From UBA822 sp036336795 (GTDB taxonomy: Bacteria > Gemmatimonadota > Gemmatimonadetes > Longimicrobiales > Gaopeijiaceae): a stretch of DNA of 30,765 bases. The translations under genes were made by a program, and so were the position numbers. Shown one piece after another: positions 15,159 to 23,553 of this stretch. Position 1 is the stretch's first letter; every line of letters begins with the position of its first letter. Location: assembly GCA_036336795.1 (NCBI GenBank), contig JAYZFL010000029.1, forward strand, positions 1-30,765, in the 5' to 3' direction. The notes below the pieces were generated by a model that saw only the letters and a list, made by a program, of their open reading frames with translations, made no database searches and was not told where the DNA came from.

Positions 15159-17147
15159 CTACTTTAGGACGAGGTGTAGGCTTCCCCAATCGTCTAGGGT
15201 GACCTGCCAGCCATGCGGAACCCAGGTAGTAGAACTGTATTCTGAGACGAGCAATGGTCCTTCGAGTTCGTGTCCGGGAGCGAGGTTTTCACGCCAAACA
15301 CGACTAATGTCTACCCATTGTCCTCCTGAATACAAGCGTGCATCCGACGTCTTGGGGGGTGCGGTCGCAGGGCTCATACGTTCTAGCTGGAGCTCCGGTC
15401 CAGGAGCTGTAGCTATAGACCGAAGTGTAACAGCTTCGACCGGTGTATCTCGACGTCGATAGCCATATCTCTCCTCGTGAAGGGCGTGGAAAGTGGCCTC
15501 CCAAGATGTCTCGGGTACCCTCAGTTCGAAACTTTGACCCTCATACCGCGCGTCCACCCTACGTTCCACGGTGATGTCTCTTCTTCCGACTCCTTCTTCG
15601 GTCATGGCCTGGATGACCCTCTGCTCAAGCTCGGCAAATACTTCTGCCATCCGCTCTTCCGTGCCGGATGATCCGGTCGAGAGAAGAACAGTCCTGGATG
15701 CTTCCCGAATGAGATCTGCGGCCAACATACCATAGGCTGAAAGTAGTCCTGGGAATGGCGGCACTATGGCTCGTGGTGCTCCTAAGCGCTCAGTTAAGCC
15801 GGTAACGTGGAGGCCTCCTGCTCCCCCGAATGCTACGATCGTGAAGTCCGCCGGATCATGGCCCCGCTCCACAGAGATCACTCGTAGGGCCCGTTCCATG
15901 GCTGAAGCGGCGACCGATAAAACACCTTCAGCCGCACCTTCCAAGGTGGATCCCAACTGTTTGGCGAGACTTCGAAGGTGTGGCTCGATCGAAGCACGGT
16001 CCAATGTACCCTTACCCCCCAAGAAGGCATCCGTGGGTAGGCGTCCAAGCCATACGTGTGCGTCTGTGACCGTCACCCCTTTACCGCCCTTGCCATAGCA
16101 GATGGGCCCCGGGTCGGCTCCAGCCGACGTTGGTCCTACTCGGAGCGCGCCTCCCGGATCGACACGGGCCAGTGATCCTCCTCCTGCGCCCACAGTGTGA
16201 ATATCGATTACCGGCACAGCGATAGCTTGTCCACCGATGTCGAGCTCGCGAGTGTAAAGAGGGCCACCAGGGCACAACGATACGTCGGTGGATGTCCCGC
16301 CCATATCGAATGTGATGATTCGCTTATGGCCGGCCTTCTGGCCCCAGGTGAGTGCTCCGACCACACCGCCAGCGGGACCCGAAAGGACTGTGTGAATGGG
16401 TTCTTGGGTGGCTCGTTGCACTGGTAACGATCCACCGTTCGAGCCCATGATGCTTACTCTTTCGGCACCGCTCTCTTGATCCAAACGCATCAGATATCCG
16501 GCCATAGTGGGGGCGATGTACGCATTCACGACGGTCGTGGAGGTGCGCTCATATTCCCGATACTCGGGCAGAAGTCTCACAGAGGTCGAGAGGGGCACAG
16601 GTAGAGCCTCCAGAGCTTTGGCCACGGCTTCTTCGTGATCTGGGTTAGCGTAGGAGTGGAGAAGGACAACAGCTATGGACTCCCCATCGGTCAGATGCTC
16701 GGGAAGCTTCTTGAGCTGATCGGGGTCCAAAGGCTCGATAACTTCTCCGTCGGGTCCCATTCTTCCGTGAATGCCATGGCGGTCATCCCGGCTGACGAGG
16801 GGTGGGGGGCGGTGGCCGACCAGGGCGTAAAGCTGCGGGCGGTTTTGTCGACCGATCTCAATGATGTCTTCAAAGCCCTCATTCGTCACTAACTTTACGC
16901 GGGCTCCCTTTCGCTCTAAGAGCGAGTTTGTAGCTACCGTGGAACCATGGAGGAGTAGGTAATCGTCATCCCTTCCCTCCAACAGGCTTTGGACAGCCTT
17001 GAGAACCGCGTCCGCAGGATCCGAAGGAGTTGATGAAATCTTGAGAGATCGAAGGTTCCCTGCGTCAAGCAGGAGCACATCCGTAAACGTGCCACCCGTG
17101 TCCACAGCGAGTACAAGAGGGATCTTTCCCTTTTTCACTTCGTTCAT
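15159..17147 (-). CDS. Hydantoinase A / 5-oxoprolinase family protein
   Basis: This 662-residue protein is an ATP-dependent amidohydrolase subunit of the HyuA/OplahA family (N-methylhydantoinase A, acetone carboxylase beta relatives). The ASKHA ATP-binding motifs are clear: AVDTGGTFTDVLLLD at the N-terminus, LLHGSTVATNSLLERKGA, TFDMGGTSTDVSL in the middle, and AFGGAGGLHVTGLTERLG. The segment GAGGGSLARVD with SAGADPGPICYGKGG is also diagnostic. I chose the ATG at 17147, because an extension to 17237 adds 30 residues before the universal start of the fold and overlaps trpE. The partner HyuB/OplahB gene is not on either side; the next downstream gene is the DUF2723 protein. It is divergent from trpE with only 45 bp between them. 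Substrate (hydantoin, oxoproline or another lactam) is open. Confidence 0.9.
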   Translation of the reverse strand: MNEVKKGKIPLVLAVDTGGTFTDVLLLDAGNLRSLKISSTPSDPADAVLKAVQSLLEGRDDDYLLLHGSTVATNSLLERKGARVKLVTNEGFEDIIEIGRQNRPQLYALVGHRPPPLVSRDDRHGIHGRMGPDGEVIEPLDPDQLKKLPEHLTDGESIAVVLLHSYANPDHEEAVAKALEALPVPLSTSVRLLPEYREYERTSTTVVNAYIAPTMAGYLMRLDQESGAERVSIMGSNGGSLPVQRATQEPIHTVLSGPAGGVVGALTWGQKAGHKRIITFDMGGTSTDVSLCPGGPLYTRELDIGGQAIAVPVIDIHTVGAGGGSLARVDPGGALRVGPTSAGADPGPICYGKGGKGVTVTDAHVWLGRLPTDAFLGGKGTLDRASIEPHLRSLAKQLGSTLEGAAEGVLSVAASAMERALRVISVERGHDPADFTIVAFGGAGGLHVTGLTERLGAPRAIVPPFPGLLSAYGMLAADLIREASRTVLLSTGSSGTEERMAEVFAELEQRVIQAMTEEGVGRRDITVERRVDARYEGQSFELRVPETSWEATFHALHEERYGYRRRDTPVEAVTLRSIATAPGPELQLERMSPATAPPKTSDARLYSGGQWVDISRVWRENLAPGHELEGPLLVSEYSSTTWVPHGWQVTLDDWGSLHLVLK

Positions 17148-17192
17148 ATGTTTCTTGCCCCAATCCGCGAGGCATCCATTCCACACTGATAA

Positions 17193-18698
17193 ATGTACAT
17201 GGAGCTCAAGCCCACCTTCGAGGAATTTCGCTCCCAAGTCACCGGCGCCGGTGTGCTTCCGGTGTGGAGAGAATTCCTATTCGATGTAGATACGGCCGTC
17301 ACGGCATACGCAAAGCTTCGCCAGCCCCCGTTTGGATTCCTTCTGGAATCGGTTGTCGGAGGCGATCAGTGGGCCCGCTACACCTTTCTGGGGACTGATC
17401 CCTGTCAGGCCTGGCGCCTCCACGAGGGGCGAGCTGAACTCTGGACCCCAAGTGACGGTTGGACTCCAATCACCACCGACGATCCCCTGGCTGACCTCGA
17501 CGAACGCTTACGTGCTCGCCGACCTCTGGTTGCCGAAGGTCTCCCCAGACTATGGGGCGGCGCAGTAGGTTACTTCGGGTATGATGTTGTGCGCCAGATC
17601 GAGCGACTTCCAGGGCCCCCCGCCGACGACCTGGATCTTCCCGACGGTCTTTTCGCCTTCATGGATCTGGTGCTGGCGATCGACAATCTGCTCGGTCGGG
17701 CGATGGCTATCGCCACGGTGGAGGTGGAGCCGGGTCTGCACGACAGCGAACTCCGTTCCCGGTACGATGCGGCCGCTGACAGAACACTAGATGTTGTGAC
17801 CCGACTGGGAAAGGCGCCCTCTCCAGACCCGCTTGAGCTCGGACCGGAGCCTGAGGTGGACCCCGGTTTCTCGAGTAGCATGAGCCGACAGGAGTTCGAA
17901 GCCCGGGTGGAGCGGGTTAGGGAGTATATCTTCGCGGGTGATGTCTTCCAGGTGGTGTTGAGTCAACGACTGGAAATGCCGTTCACTGCGGAACCCTTCG
18001 ATCTTTATCGGGCGCTTCGATCCGTAAATCCGTCCCCATACCTTTATTTCCTTGAGCTCGACGGCTTTTCTCTGGTAGGAAGCTCTCCTGAGGTTCTTGT
18101 GAGGGCGGAGGACGGGGTGGTGACGGTCAGGCCTATTGCAGGGACAAGACCAAGAGGTTCCACCCCTGCGGAAGATCGGGCTCTAACGCTTGACCTGCAG
18201 GAGGATGAGAAAGAGCTAGCTGAGCATCGGATGCTCGTAGATCTAGGGCGAAACGATATCGGTCGCATTGCCGAATACGGGTCGGTGAACGTGCCCGAAT
18301 TAATGGTGGTGGAGCGATACTCCCATGTGATGCACCTGGCGAGCCAGGTCGAAGGGAAGCTTAGGCCTGGGTGTTCTGCCATAGACGTACTTAAAGCGTG
18401 TTTTCCTGCCGGAACGGTTTCGGGTGCCCCCAAGGTTCGGGCCATGGAGATCATCGATGAGCTCGAGCCCGTACGGAGGGGTCCGTACGCAGGAGCTGTG
18501 GGCTACTTCAGTTGGGGGGGGATGGCGATGGACACAGCAATCACAATCCGGACCGTCATAGTGAAGGATGGAACGGCGTACGTGCAAGCAGGTGCGGGGA
18601 TCGTTGCGGACTCCGATCCCTCTCGAGAATACGACGAAACTCTGAACAAGGCTCGAGCGTTACTAAGAGCAGGGGCGATGGTGTTGTCGGGGGCTTAG
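17193..18698 (+). CDS. trpE: Anthranilate synthase component I
   Basis: TrpE converts chorismate to anthranilate with ammonia or glutamine-derived nitrogen from TrpG, the first step of tryptophan synthesis. The 501-residue protein has the N-terminal regulatory domain with LLES (50-53), the tryptophan feedback-site motif. Its C-terminal chorismate-binding domain carries PIAGTRPRGSTPAED, LVDLGRNDIGRIAEYGSV, HLASQVEG, FPAGTVSGAPKVRAME and QAGAGIVADSDP. Retention of the LLES motif separates it from aminodeoxychorismate synthase PabB. No trpG, trpD or other trp gene lies on either side, so the pathway must be completed elsewhere. It diverges from the hydantoinase gene; ATG 17193 or 17199 may be used, neither with a good ribosome site. 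It ends 12 bp before the convergent M20 gene. Confidence 0.94.
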   Translation: MYMELKPTFEEFRSQVTGAGVLPVWREFLFDVDTAVTAYAKLRQPPFGFLLESVVGGDQWARYTFLGTDPCQAWRLHEGRAELWTPSDGWTPITTDDPLADLDERLRARRPLVAEGLPRLWGGAVGYFGYDVVRQIERLPGPPADDLDLPDGLFAFMDLVLAIDNLLGRAMAIATVEVEPGLHDSELRSRYDAAADRTLDVVTRLGKAPSPDPLELGPEPEVDPGFSSSMSRQEFEARVERVREYIFAGDVFQVVLSQRLEMPFTAEPFDLYRALRSVNPSPYLYFLELDGFSLVGSSPEVLVRAEDGVVTVRPIAGTRPRGSTPAEDRALTLDLQEDEKELAEHRMLVDLGRNDIGRIAEYGSVNVPELMVVERYSHVMHLASQVEGKLRPGCSAIDVLKACFPAGTVSGAPKVRAMEIIDELEPVRRGPYAGAVGYFSWGGMAMDTAITIRTVIVKDGTAYVQAGAGIVADSDPSREYDETLNKARALLRAGAMVLSGA

Positions 18699-18710
18699 CT
18701 TCCCGGCGTT

Positions 18711-20072
18711 CTAGGCCAGCTCTTCATAGAGGTATGCGAGGGCTCGTATCCCTTTTTCGATATTCTCCTTGGGAAACCACTCATTGGGAGCGTGGAGGTT
18801 GGCCCCAGGGTGGGAGAATCCCATGAGAAGAACCGGCGCGCCCAGGATGCGCTCGAAGTCTTCTACGATTGGAATAGTTCCTCCTTCTCCTGCTAGCACT
18901 GGTTCAGCACCGAAGGCCTTAAGTAGGGCCGTCGTAGCAGCATCCTTGAGGCCGCCCTCTAACCTGGCGCGCCAGGGCCTCCCCCCGTGTAATTCCTCAA
19001 CTCGGACCTTTACACCCTCTGGTGTAACTTTGGCTACATGCCTCCGTAGTAGCTCTCCAATCCTCTGTGGGGTTTGGTCGGCCACGAGTCGAAAACTGAC
19101 CTTAGCCACAGCTTTTCCAGGAAGCACTGTCTTCGCTCCTTCGCCGGTATAGCCCGACAAGAGACCGTTCACTTCACAGGTTGGCCGGACCCACAACCTT
19201 TCGAGAACTGAGTAGCCCAGTTCGCCGCCTTCGAAGGTCGTATTTAGTTTATCTGCGAACTCATTATCGTCAAAAGGCAGCTGTCGAATTCCTTTTAGCG
19301 TCTCTTCATCCCAGTCCTGCACGTCGTCATAAAAACCGTCGATGGCAATCTGTCCTTGGTGATCGTGGAACGTGGCTAGAATGCGCGCGAGTGCCATAGC
19401 CGGGTTTACGATCGGTCCACCGTAGGCACCTGAGTGCAGGTCACTTGAAGGCCCCCGGACATGAATCTCGAAGTAAGCAAGTCCTCTAAGGGAGAAGAGC
19501 AAGGACGGCAATCCTGGGGCAAACATTCCTGTGTCGGATATGACCACAGCATCACAGGCCAGTCTTTCCCGATGGGCCTCGACAAACGGCGCGAGATTGG
19601 GCGAGCCTACTTCTTCTTCCCCTTCAGCCAGGATGATCAGGTTTACGGGAAGTGCCCCTGCACCTTTCAGATGTGCTTCCGCAGCTTTAACGTGAAGGTA
19701 GAGTTGCCCCTTGTCGTCGGCGGCGCCACGAGCGTATAGGCGAGCATCGCGAAACTCGGGTTCGAAGGGTGGAGACGTCCAGAGCTCCAAGGGATCCGGA
19801 GGCTGCACGTCATAGTGACCATAGACTACGACTGTGGGTGCGCCGGCGCCGGCTTCTTTCCACTCACCGATGACGATTGGATGACCCGGAGTCTTGAGAA
19901 TCTCCGACCGAAGGCCGGCTTCGGTGAGCTTTTGACGGAGCCACTCGGCGGTGCGGCGTGTGTCTTCGTCATGCTCCGACTTTGCACTGACAGAGGGAAT
20001 TCGAAGAAATTCGAAGATTTCTTTATTGAAACGTGATAACTCGTCGCCGATGTAGTTCTGAACGTCACACAT
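18711..20072 (-). CDS. M20 family dipeptidase (CNDP/DapE-like)
   Basis: This 453-residue cytosolic dipeptidase has a di-zinc centre. His86 and Asp88 lie in VVVYGHYDVQPP, the bridging Asp in GAADDKGQ (119-120) and the catalytic Glu in LAEGEEEVGSP (152-153); a C-terminal His sits in GANLHAPNEW. The dimerisation domain shows SSDLHSGAYGGP, typical of the carnosinase/CNDP2-like M20 group. No signal peptide is seen. ATG 20072 is preferred: it lies 5 nt after the stop of the small membrane-protein gene, whereas the longer TTG start at 20102 would overlap that gene. It probably recycles imported or internal dipeptides. Confidence 0.92.
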   Translation of the reverse strand: MCDVQNYIGDELSRFNKEIFEFLRIPSVSAKSEHDEDTRRTAEWLRQKLTEAGLRSEILKTPGHPIVIGEWKEAGAGAPTVVVYGHYDVQPPDPLELWTSPPFEPEFRDARLYARGAADDKGQLYLHVKAAEAHLKGAGALPVNLIILAEGEEEVGSPNLAPFVEAHRERLACDAVVISDTGMFAPGLPSLLFSLRGLAYFEIHVRGPSSDLHSGAYGGPIVNPAMALARILATFHDHQGQIAIDGFYDDVQDWDEETLKGIRQLPFDDNEFADKLNTTFEGGELGYSVLERLWVRPTCEVNGLLSGYTGEGAKTVLPGKAVAKVSFRLVADQTPQRIGELLRRHVAKVTPEGVKVRVEELHGGRPWRARLEGGLKDAATTALLKAFGAEPVLAGEGGTIPIVEDFERILGAPVLLMGFSHPGANLHAPNEWFPKENIEKGIRALAYLYEELA

Positions 20073-20077
20073 AAAGC

Positions 20078-20362
20078 TCAGATGAGACCGCGTATTCCCC
20101 AACGGTACACTGAGCTCATGGCAATTGAGAACACCAGCGCACAGCCCATGCCACCGGCGCTCAAAGAAAGCGGCTCATCGAACTCGAAGATCCCGACCCC
20201 CAGCATCCCACCGATAACCGCGCCAAAGGCACCTAAGACCACGAGCACCAGAACATGCCCGGGGGCTTCTTCGGGGCGCCTGATCACTATCCGCACGATG
20301 AGGGCGACCAACACCCCCATAGCGATCCAGACACCGACGCCAATCCAATTCTCCATTGTCAT
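20078..20362 (-). CDS. Small membrane protein, YeaQ/YmgE/GlsB-like
   Basis: This 94-residue protein has three hydrophobic helices: WIGVGVWIAMGVLVALIVRIV, a central LVLVVLGAFGAVIGGMLGVGIF and a final segment ending SSVYRWG. The glycine-spaced central helix (LGAFGAVIGGMLG) and overall layout resemble the transglycosylase-associated (GlsB/YeaQ/YmgE) family of stress-linked inner-membrane proteins with unproven function. ATG 20362 or 20356 may be the start. It precedes the M20 dipeptidase by 5 nt and is probably co-transcribed with it, though no functional link is evident. Confidence 0.75.
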   Translation of the reverse strand: MTMENWIGVGVWIAMGVLVALIVRIVIRRPEEAPGHVLVLVVLGAFGAVIGGMLGVGIFEFDEPLSLSAGGMGCALVFSIAMSSVYRWGIRGLI

Positions 20363-20632
20363 CCGTCGAGGTTGGTGCGCGCTATCTCCGCGCTGTAACT
20401 TACCCTAGAGTGAGGACAGAATCTAAGTGTTAGGGTCGCGACGACGCCACTGCCGATCACCGTTTGGGGGTCGGGCTTAGTGGTACCTATGCTTGTCGCT
20501 GGCCGATCGAAGCCCAACGACCTGATCGGTGCCTATGCGGGAGAGGCCTCATGTTCTTCACGGGGGCATGTGTGGGGCAGTTTTTCTTTGGCGGTCTAGC
20601 TGAGGTTGGGAGGACCAAGCTGCTAGAGGTTC

Positions 20633-21295
20633 CTAGTCCTTGTCGTCCATCGCGTGCTTCAGCGCTTCGAGCCGAGCATCTACATCAATGGACTGCGACT
20701 CGGACTTCTCTTCAGGGGCATTTTGTCCCCCATCCTTCATCATATTGTCAGCCTGCCTGCTTGCTTCCCGGCGCGAGTCTTCCTTGCCGATGTCGTCAAC
20801 GATGCGATCCAATTCGGAAAAGAGTTCATCGACATCTTCAATCGAGTTGCGCGCAGACGTCCGGCTCGCTGTCGCTGTCAATGTGTCCCGGCTTATCTCT
20901 GCAGTCTTGATTGCCTCGATCATATCAGCGAACTCACTTCGTCGCATTTCCAACTCTTCCTGCAATACGACCAACTTCTGTTCCAGGACGCTGTGTCGGT
21001 GTTCGTGTTTTTCTGCGAATTCCCGAGCGAGCTCAGCGGTCTTGGAATCATCAATACCCACAGCCATCTTCTCCCGACGGCGACAGGTTTTCCCCTCTTC
21101 CTTTTCCTTCTCAGCCTTTCTGGCTGTGTCGGGAACTTCTTTTTTGAGCCGAGCGATATCTGCCCTAGTATCAGCGGCCTCTCTTCTCATCCGCCGTAAG
21201 AGATCGTTGGCCTCCTCCGGGAGGTCGGCGCGACTCAACTCGTCCTTGAAGTTGTCCACGGCTTCTCTGAAGGCCTGGCGTAGATCTTCGAACAT
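20633..21295 (-). CDS. PspA/IM30-like coiled-coil protein
   Basis: This 220-residue, highly charged protein is predicted to be almost entirely helical coiled coil, with no signal peptide or membrane segment. The central part (ELAREFAEKHEHRHSVLEQK to MIEAIKTAEISRDTLTATASR) has the spacing of the PspA/IM30 core, where AL..K..H...L..Q precedes an L...L..LE.KI.EA segment. The N-terminal part is not the standard PspA amphipathic helix and the last 45 residues are acidic and probably disordered. PspA proteins protect membranes and, in some bacteria, bind transcription factors. The ATG follows the ECF sigma stop by 4 nt, so translation is coupled. It may be the effector or the partner of that sigma factor; both are inference. 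Confidence 0.72.
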   Translation of the reverse strand: MFEDLRQAFREAVDNFKDELSRADLPEEANDLLRRMRREAADTRADIARLKKEVPDTARKAEKEKEEGKTCRRREKMAVGIDDSKTAELAREFAEKHEHRHSVLEQKLVVLQEELEMRRSEFADMIEAIKTAEISRDTLTATASRTSARNSIEDVDELFSELDRIVDDIGKEDSRREASRQADNMMKDGGQNAPEEKSESQSIDVDARLEALKHAMDDKD

Positions 21296-21299
21296 GTCG

Positions 21300-21932
21300 C
21301 TAGTTGAGGAGAGGTTTGATCCTCTGGGCGAATGAGTTTCTGGCTCGGTGCAGCCTGCTTTTCACCGTCCCGAGGTTTACTCCGGTGATCTCGGAAATTT
21401 CTTCGTAACTCTTCCCCTCTAACTCACGGAGCCTGAACACGAGCTGGTGATGCTCAGGAAGTTCCTTCACTGTGGTCTCCACGAGGTGTTGGAGGAATCG
21501 CTTTCTGTAGAGGTCGTCGGGCCTCATCCGGAAATCTTCAAACTGAATCGGGCGATGGTCATTGTCCCAGGTGCTCGTGAGTCTCTGAAAAAGAATCAAC
21601 GGACTACGCGAGCGGTTGCGGAGCTCGTTCTTAGAGAGATTGCTGGCAATCGTATACACCCATGTAGAAAACTTCTTGGTTGTATCGAACCGATGAAGGT
21701 GGCGGGTTACGCGGATGAAGGCTTCCTGAACTAAATCCTGGGCTCGATCGCCGTCTCCGGTCTTTCGCGTGACAAAGTGGACAAGACGATCTCGGTATCG
21801 GTCGTATAGGACCTCGAAAGCTTCACCCCGGCCGTTGAGGTGTGCCGTCACGAGTTCCTCATCACTAAGTTCCCCGAGAGGCTTTTCCGTAACTTGTCTA
21901 AGGGACTTTTTGTCTAGCTGTGCTTGCACCAT
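21300..21932 (-). CDS. ECF RNA polymerase sigma factor (RpoE-like)
   Basis: This 210-residue protein is a group 4 sigma factor. Region 2 contains AFEVLYDRYRDRLVHFV, DRAQDLVQEAFIRVTRH and the -10 helix KFSTWVYTIASNLSKNELRNR. Region 4 contains LPEHHQLVFRLRELEGKSYEEISEITGVNLGTVKSRLHRAR, the -35 helix-turn-helix. A 20-residue N-terminal extension is present. No membrane anti-sigma factor lies beside it; the coupled downstream gene is a soluble PspA-like coiled coil. A sigma-70-like promoter occurs 48 to 76 bp upstream. The system may answer envelope stress, inferred from the partner. Confidence 0.93.
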   Translation of the reverse strand: MVQAQLDKKSLRQVTEKPLGELSDEELVTAHLNGRGEAFEVLYDRYRDRLVHFVTRKTGDGDRAQDLVQEAFIRVTRHLHRFDTTKKFSTWVYTIASNLSKNELRNRSRSPLILFQRLTSTWDNDHRPIQFEDFRMRPDDLYRKRFLQHLVETTVKELPEHHQLVFRLRELEGKSYEEISEITGVNLGTVKSRLHRARNSFAQRIKPLLN

Positions 21933-21979
21933 GTGCCATTCCGTCTGGGTATGGCAAGAATGATTCTCGCTTTCGTCGG

Positions 21980-22008
21980 AATATGCTCCGTCTCCTGCGT
22001 GCCTACAA
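21980..22008 (-). promoter_or_regulatory. Possible promoter of the ECF sigma operon
   Basis: On the minus strand TTGTAG (22008-22003) is followed after exactly 17 nt by CATATT (21985-21980), a reasonable sigma-70-type pair. It would start transcription about 40 nt before the ECF start codon. It lies in the 119-bp gap after the E1-alpha gene, so the operon could be independent of that gene. Confidence 0.38.
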
Positions 22009-22051
22009 GGGTGGGGCGTGGGGACAGTTAAGAAACTTTTGGAACACCCTC

Positions 22052-23170
22052 CTATACGGGTCGTCGGTGTAAGGATGTCATCCGGCCACTGTGTGAAAAG
22101 TCATCGTAAAGCGCCGTTTCTGGATCTATCGGTTCCCGTGTCGAAAGGAGGGCATTTTCTGCGGCCTCCTCGACCAAAGTGGTGGCGGCCGCTTCTATTG
22201 AAAGAAGGACCTGGCGTGCCACGCCCCTGCGTCGGAGGATCTCCTCATAAAGTCCGATGGGATCTCGTTTGCCCCACTCGTCGAATAATTCAGAGGGGAA
22301 CGCGGACCGTGCTTCGTCCTCGTCGTGGGTAGCGTGGCCACCTAAGCGGAACGTCTCAGCCAACACGACCGACGGTCCACCCCCTTCCCGGCACCGCCGA
22401 ACGGCTAGGGAAGTCGCTGCGAAAACGTCTAGAACGTTGTTTCCGTCCACCACCCAGGAGGGCAGGCCGTACATATCTGGCCAGTGGCGCAGATTTTCAG
22501 CTGCATGCTGGCCAAGGGGAGTTCCGAGTGCTACTTGGTTGTTCTGGATCAAAAACACAGCGGGAAGATTCTGCACTGCTGCGAAATTTATCCCTTCGTG
22601 ACAGGCGGCGGTGCGTGTCGCTCCGTCACCGATCCAGGTCATTGCCACGCGGTCTTCCTCTCGTTGCTTGAATGCAAGGGCAACTCCCGCAATCACCGGC
22701 ACGCTAGCACCCATATGGCTAATCGGCTGAATCACACCGTGTCGGAGGTCCCCGGCGTGCAGGTCTCGACCACCACTGGGAGAGTCGGACGTCCCGAGAT
22801 ATGCCCTGAAGAGGTGGGCCATTGGCATGCCCATCATGTGGCATGCGCCTGCATTCCGTATCATCGGACAAACGACGTCACATTCTCGATTGAGAGCTGC
22901 TACCGAACCCACCGTGACTGCTTCTTCTCCGGTTCCCAGCCAAGCCTTCGAGAGAATGCCCTGTTTCACCCAACGTTTGAGGCCAATATCGTGTAGACGG
23001 GTAAGAAGCAGGTCGCGATATATCCGGAGCAAGTCTTCCTCACTTACCCTGTCGATTACCGATGCCTTCTCCGGGTCCTTGTCGAGCACTTGTTCATATG
23101 CTTTCAGTAGCTCTGGATCGGGAGCCCAGATTAGATATTCTGGCGGATCATATGCAGGGTAGCGCTTCAT
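22052..23170 (-). CDS. 2-oxoacid dehydrogenase E1 component, alpha subunit
   Basis: This 372-residue protein is the alpha chain of a TPP-dependent E1 (pyruvate or branched-chain 2-oxoacid dehydrogenase). The TPP/Mg motif begins GDGATRTAACHEGINFAA at 181 and ends at Asn210-Asn211 (IQNN). The substrate-side segment RNAGACHMMGMPMAHLFRAYLG and SHMGASVPVIAGVALAFKQ are characteristic, and EEAVTVGSVAAL replaces the common GQEA. The N-terminus (PAYDPPEYLIWAPDPELLKAY) is closer to branched-chain or archaeal-type E1-alpha. E1-beta, E2 and E3 genes are absent on both sides, so the catalytic dimer must be completed from another locus. The start ATG has no strong ribosome site. Confidence 0.9.
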   Translation of the reverse strand: MKRYPAYDPPEYLIWAPDPELLKAYEQVLDKDPEKASVIDRVSEEDLLRIYRDLLLTRLHDIGLKRWVKQGILSKAWLGTGEEAVTVGSVAALNRECDVVCPMIRNAGACHMMGMPMAHLFRAYLGTSDSPSGGRDLHAGDLRHGVIQPISHMGASVPVIAGVALAFKQREEDRVAMTWIGDGATRTAACHEGINFAAVQNLPAVFLIQNNQVALGTPLGQHAAENLRHWPDMYGLPSWVVDGNNVLDVFAATSLAVRRCREGGGPSVVLAETFRLGGHATHDEDEARSAFPSELFDEWGKRDPIGLYEEILRRRGVARQVLLSIEAAATTLVEEAAENALLSTREPIDPETALYDDFSHSGRMTSLHRRPV

Positions 23171-23553
23171 TCTTGGCTGCTCGGCTAGCCGGTTCGAGTC
23201 TCTGTGGTACTAGCCACTCAAGCTAGGATGACTGTGGATCAGGTACAATCAGTGAAAAAGAGCGAGGCAGGAAATGGTATACACCTTGCCAGCCCGGTTG
23301 TCCCGGGATGACCGTAGGATTCTCCGTTACCTGCCACTGGCTCGAACCGAAAAATCACTGGTTAACGACTGGCACCATCACACAGAACCCAGGACTACGG
23401 TCGTCACTCTCATCTCCAGACGGTTAAAGGAATTCCTCTGCTCAACGCGTTGCCCGGTTGGGAGAGCCCTGCGAGATTAGCACGCGTGCACCTACGCTCG
23501 AAGGTCTTACGTCACATAAGATTCCTCACCATCATCGGTTACGAACGCCACAC
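23171..23553. other. Divergent intergenic region with a doubtful small ORF
   Basis: This region separates the E1-alpha gene from the V4R-like gene and should hold promoters for both. TACAAT at 23244-23249 is a good -10 box on the plus strand, but I see no matching -35. An ORF of 68 codons (23274-23480, plus strand) starts at ATG with GAGG 6 nt upstream; its arginine- and leucine-rich product is not recognisable, and I regard it as possible but unproven. A TTG-started extension of the V4R-like gene back to 23458 is open but lacks a ribosome site. Confidence 0.4.

Noticed and set aside
20503..20529. A CCGATC/GATCGG hairpin downstream of the PspA-like gene as a terminator
   Set aside because: The stem is only 6 bp around a 15-nt loop, has no T-run, and lies more than 100 nt after the stop codon.
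20640..21335. A 231-residue plus-strand ORF opposite the PspA-like gene
   Set aside because: It is the serine-rich antisense of a Glu/Lys/Arg-rich coiled coil, a common artefact; the minus-strand reading is coupled to the sigma gene.
23188..23215. A tRNA-like T-arm (GGTTCGAGTC)
   Set aside because: The stem flanking the loop does not pair beyond one or two bases and no acceptor or anticodon arm is present.
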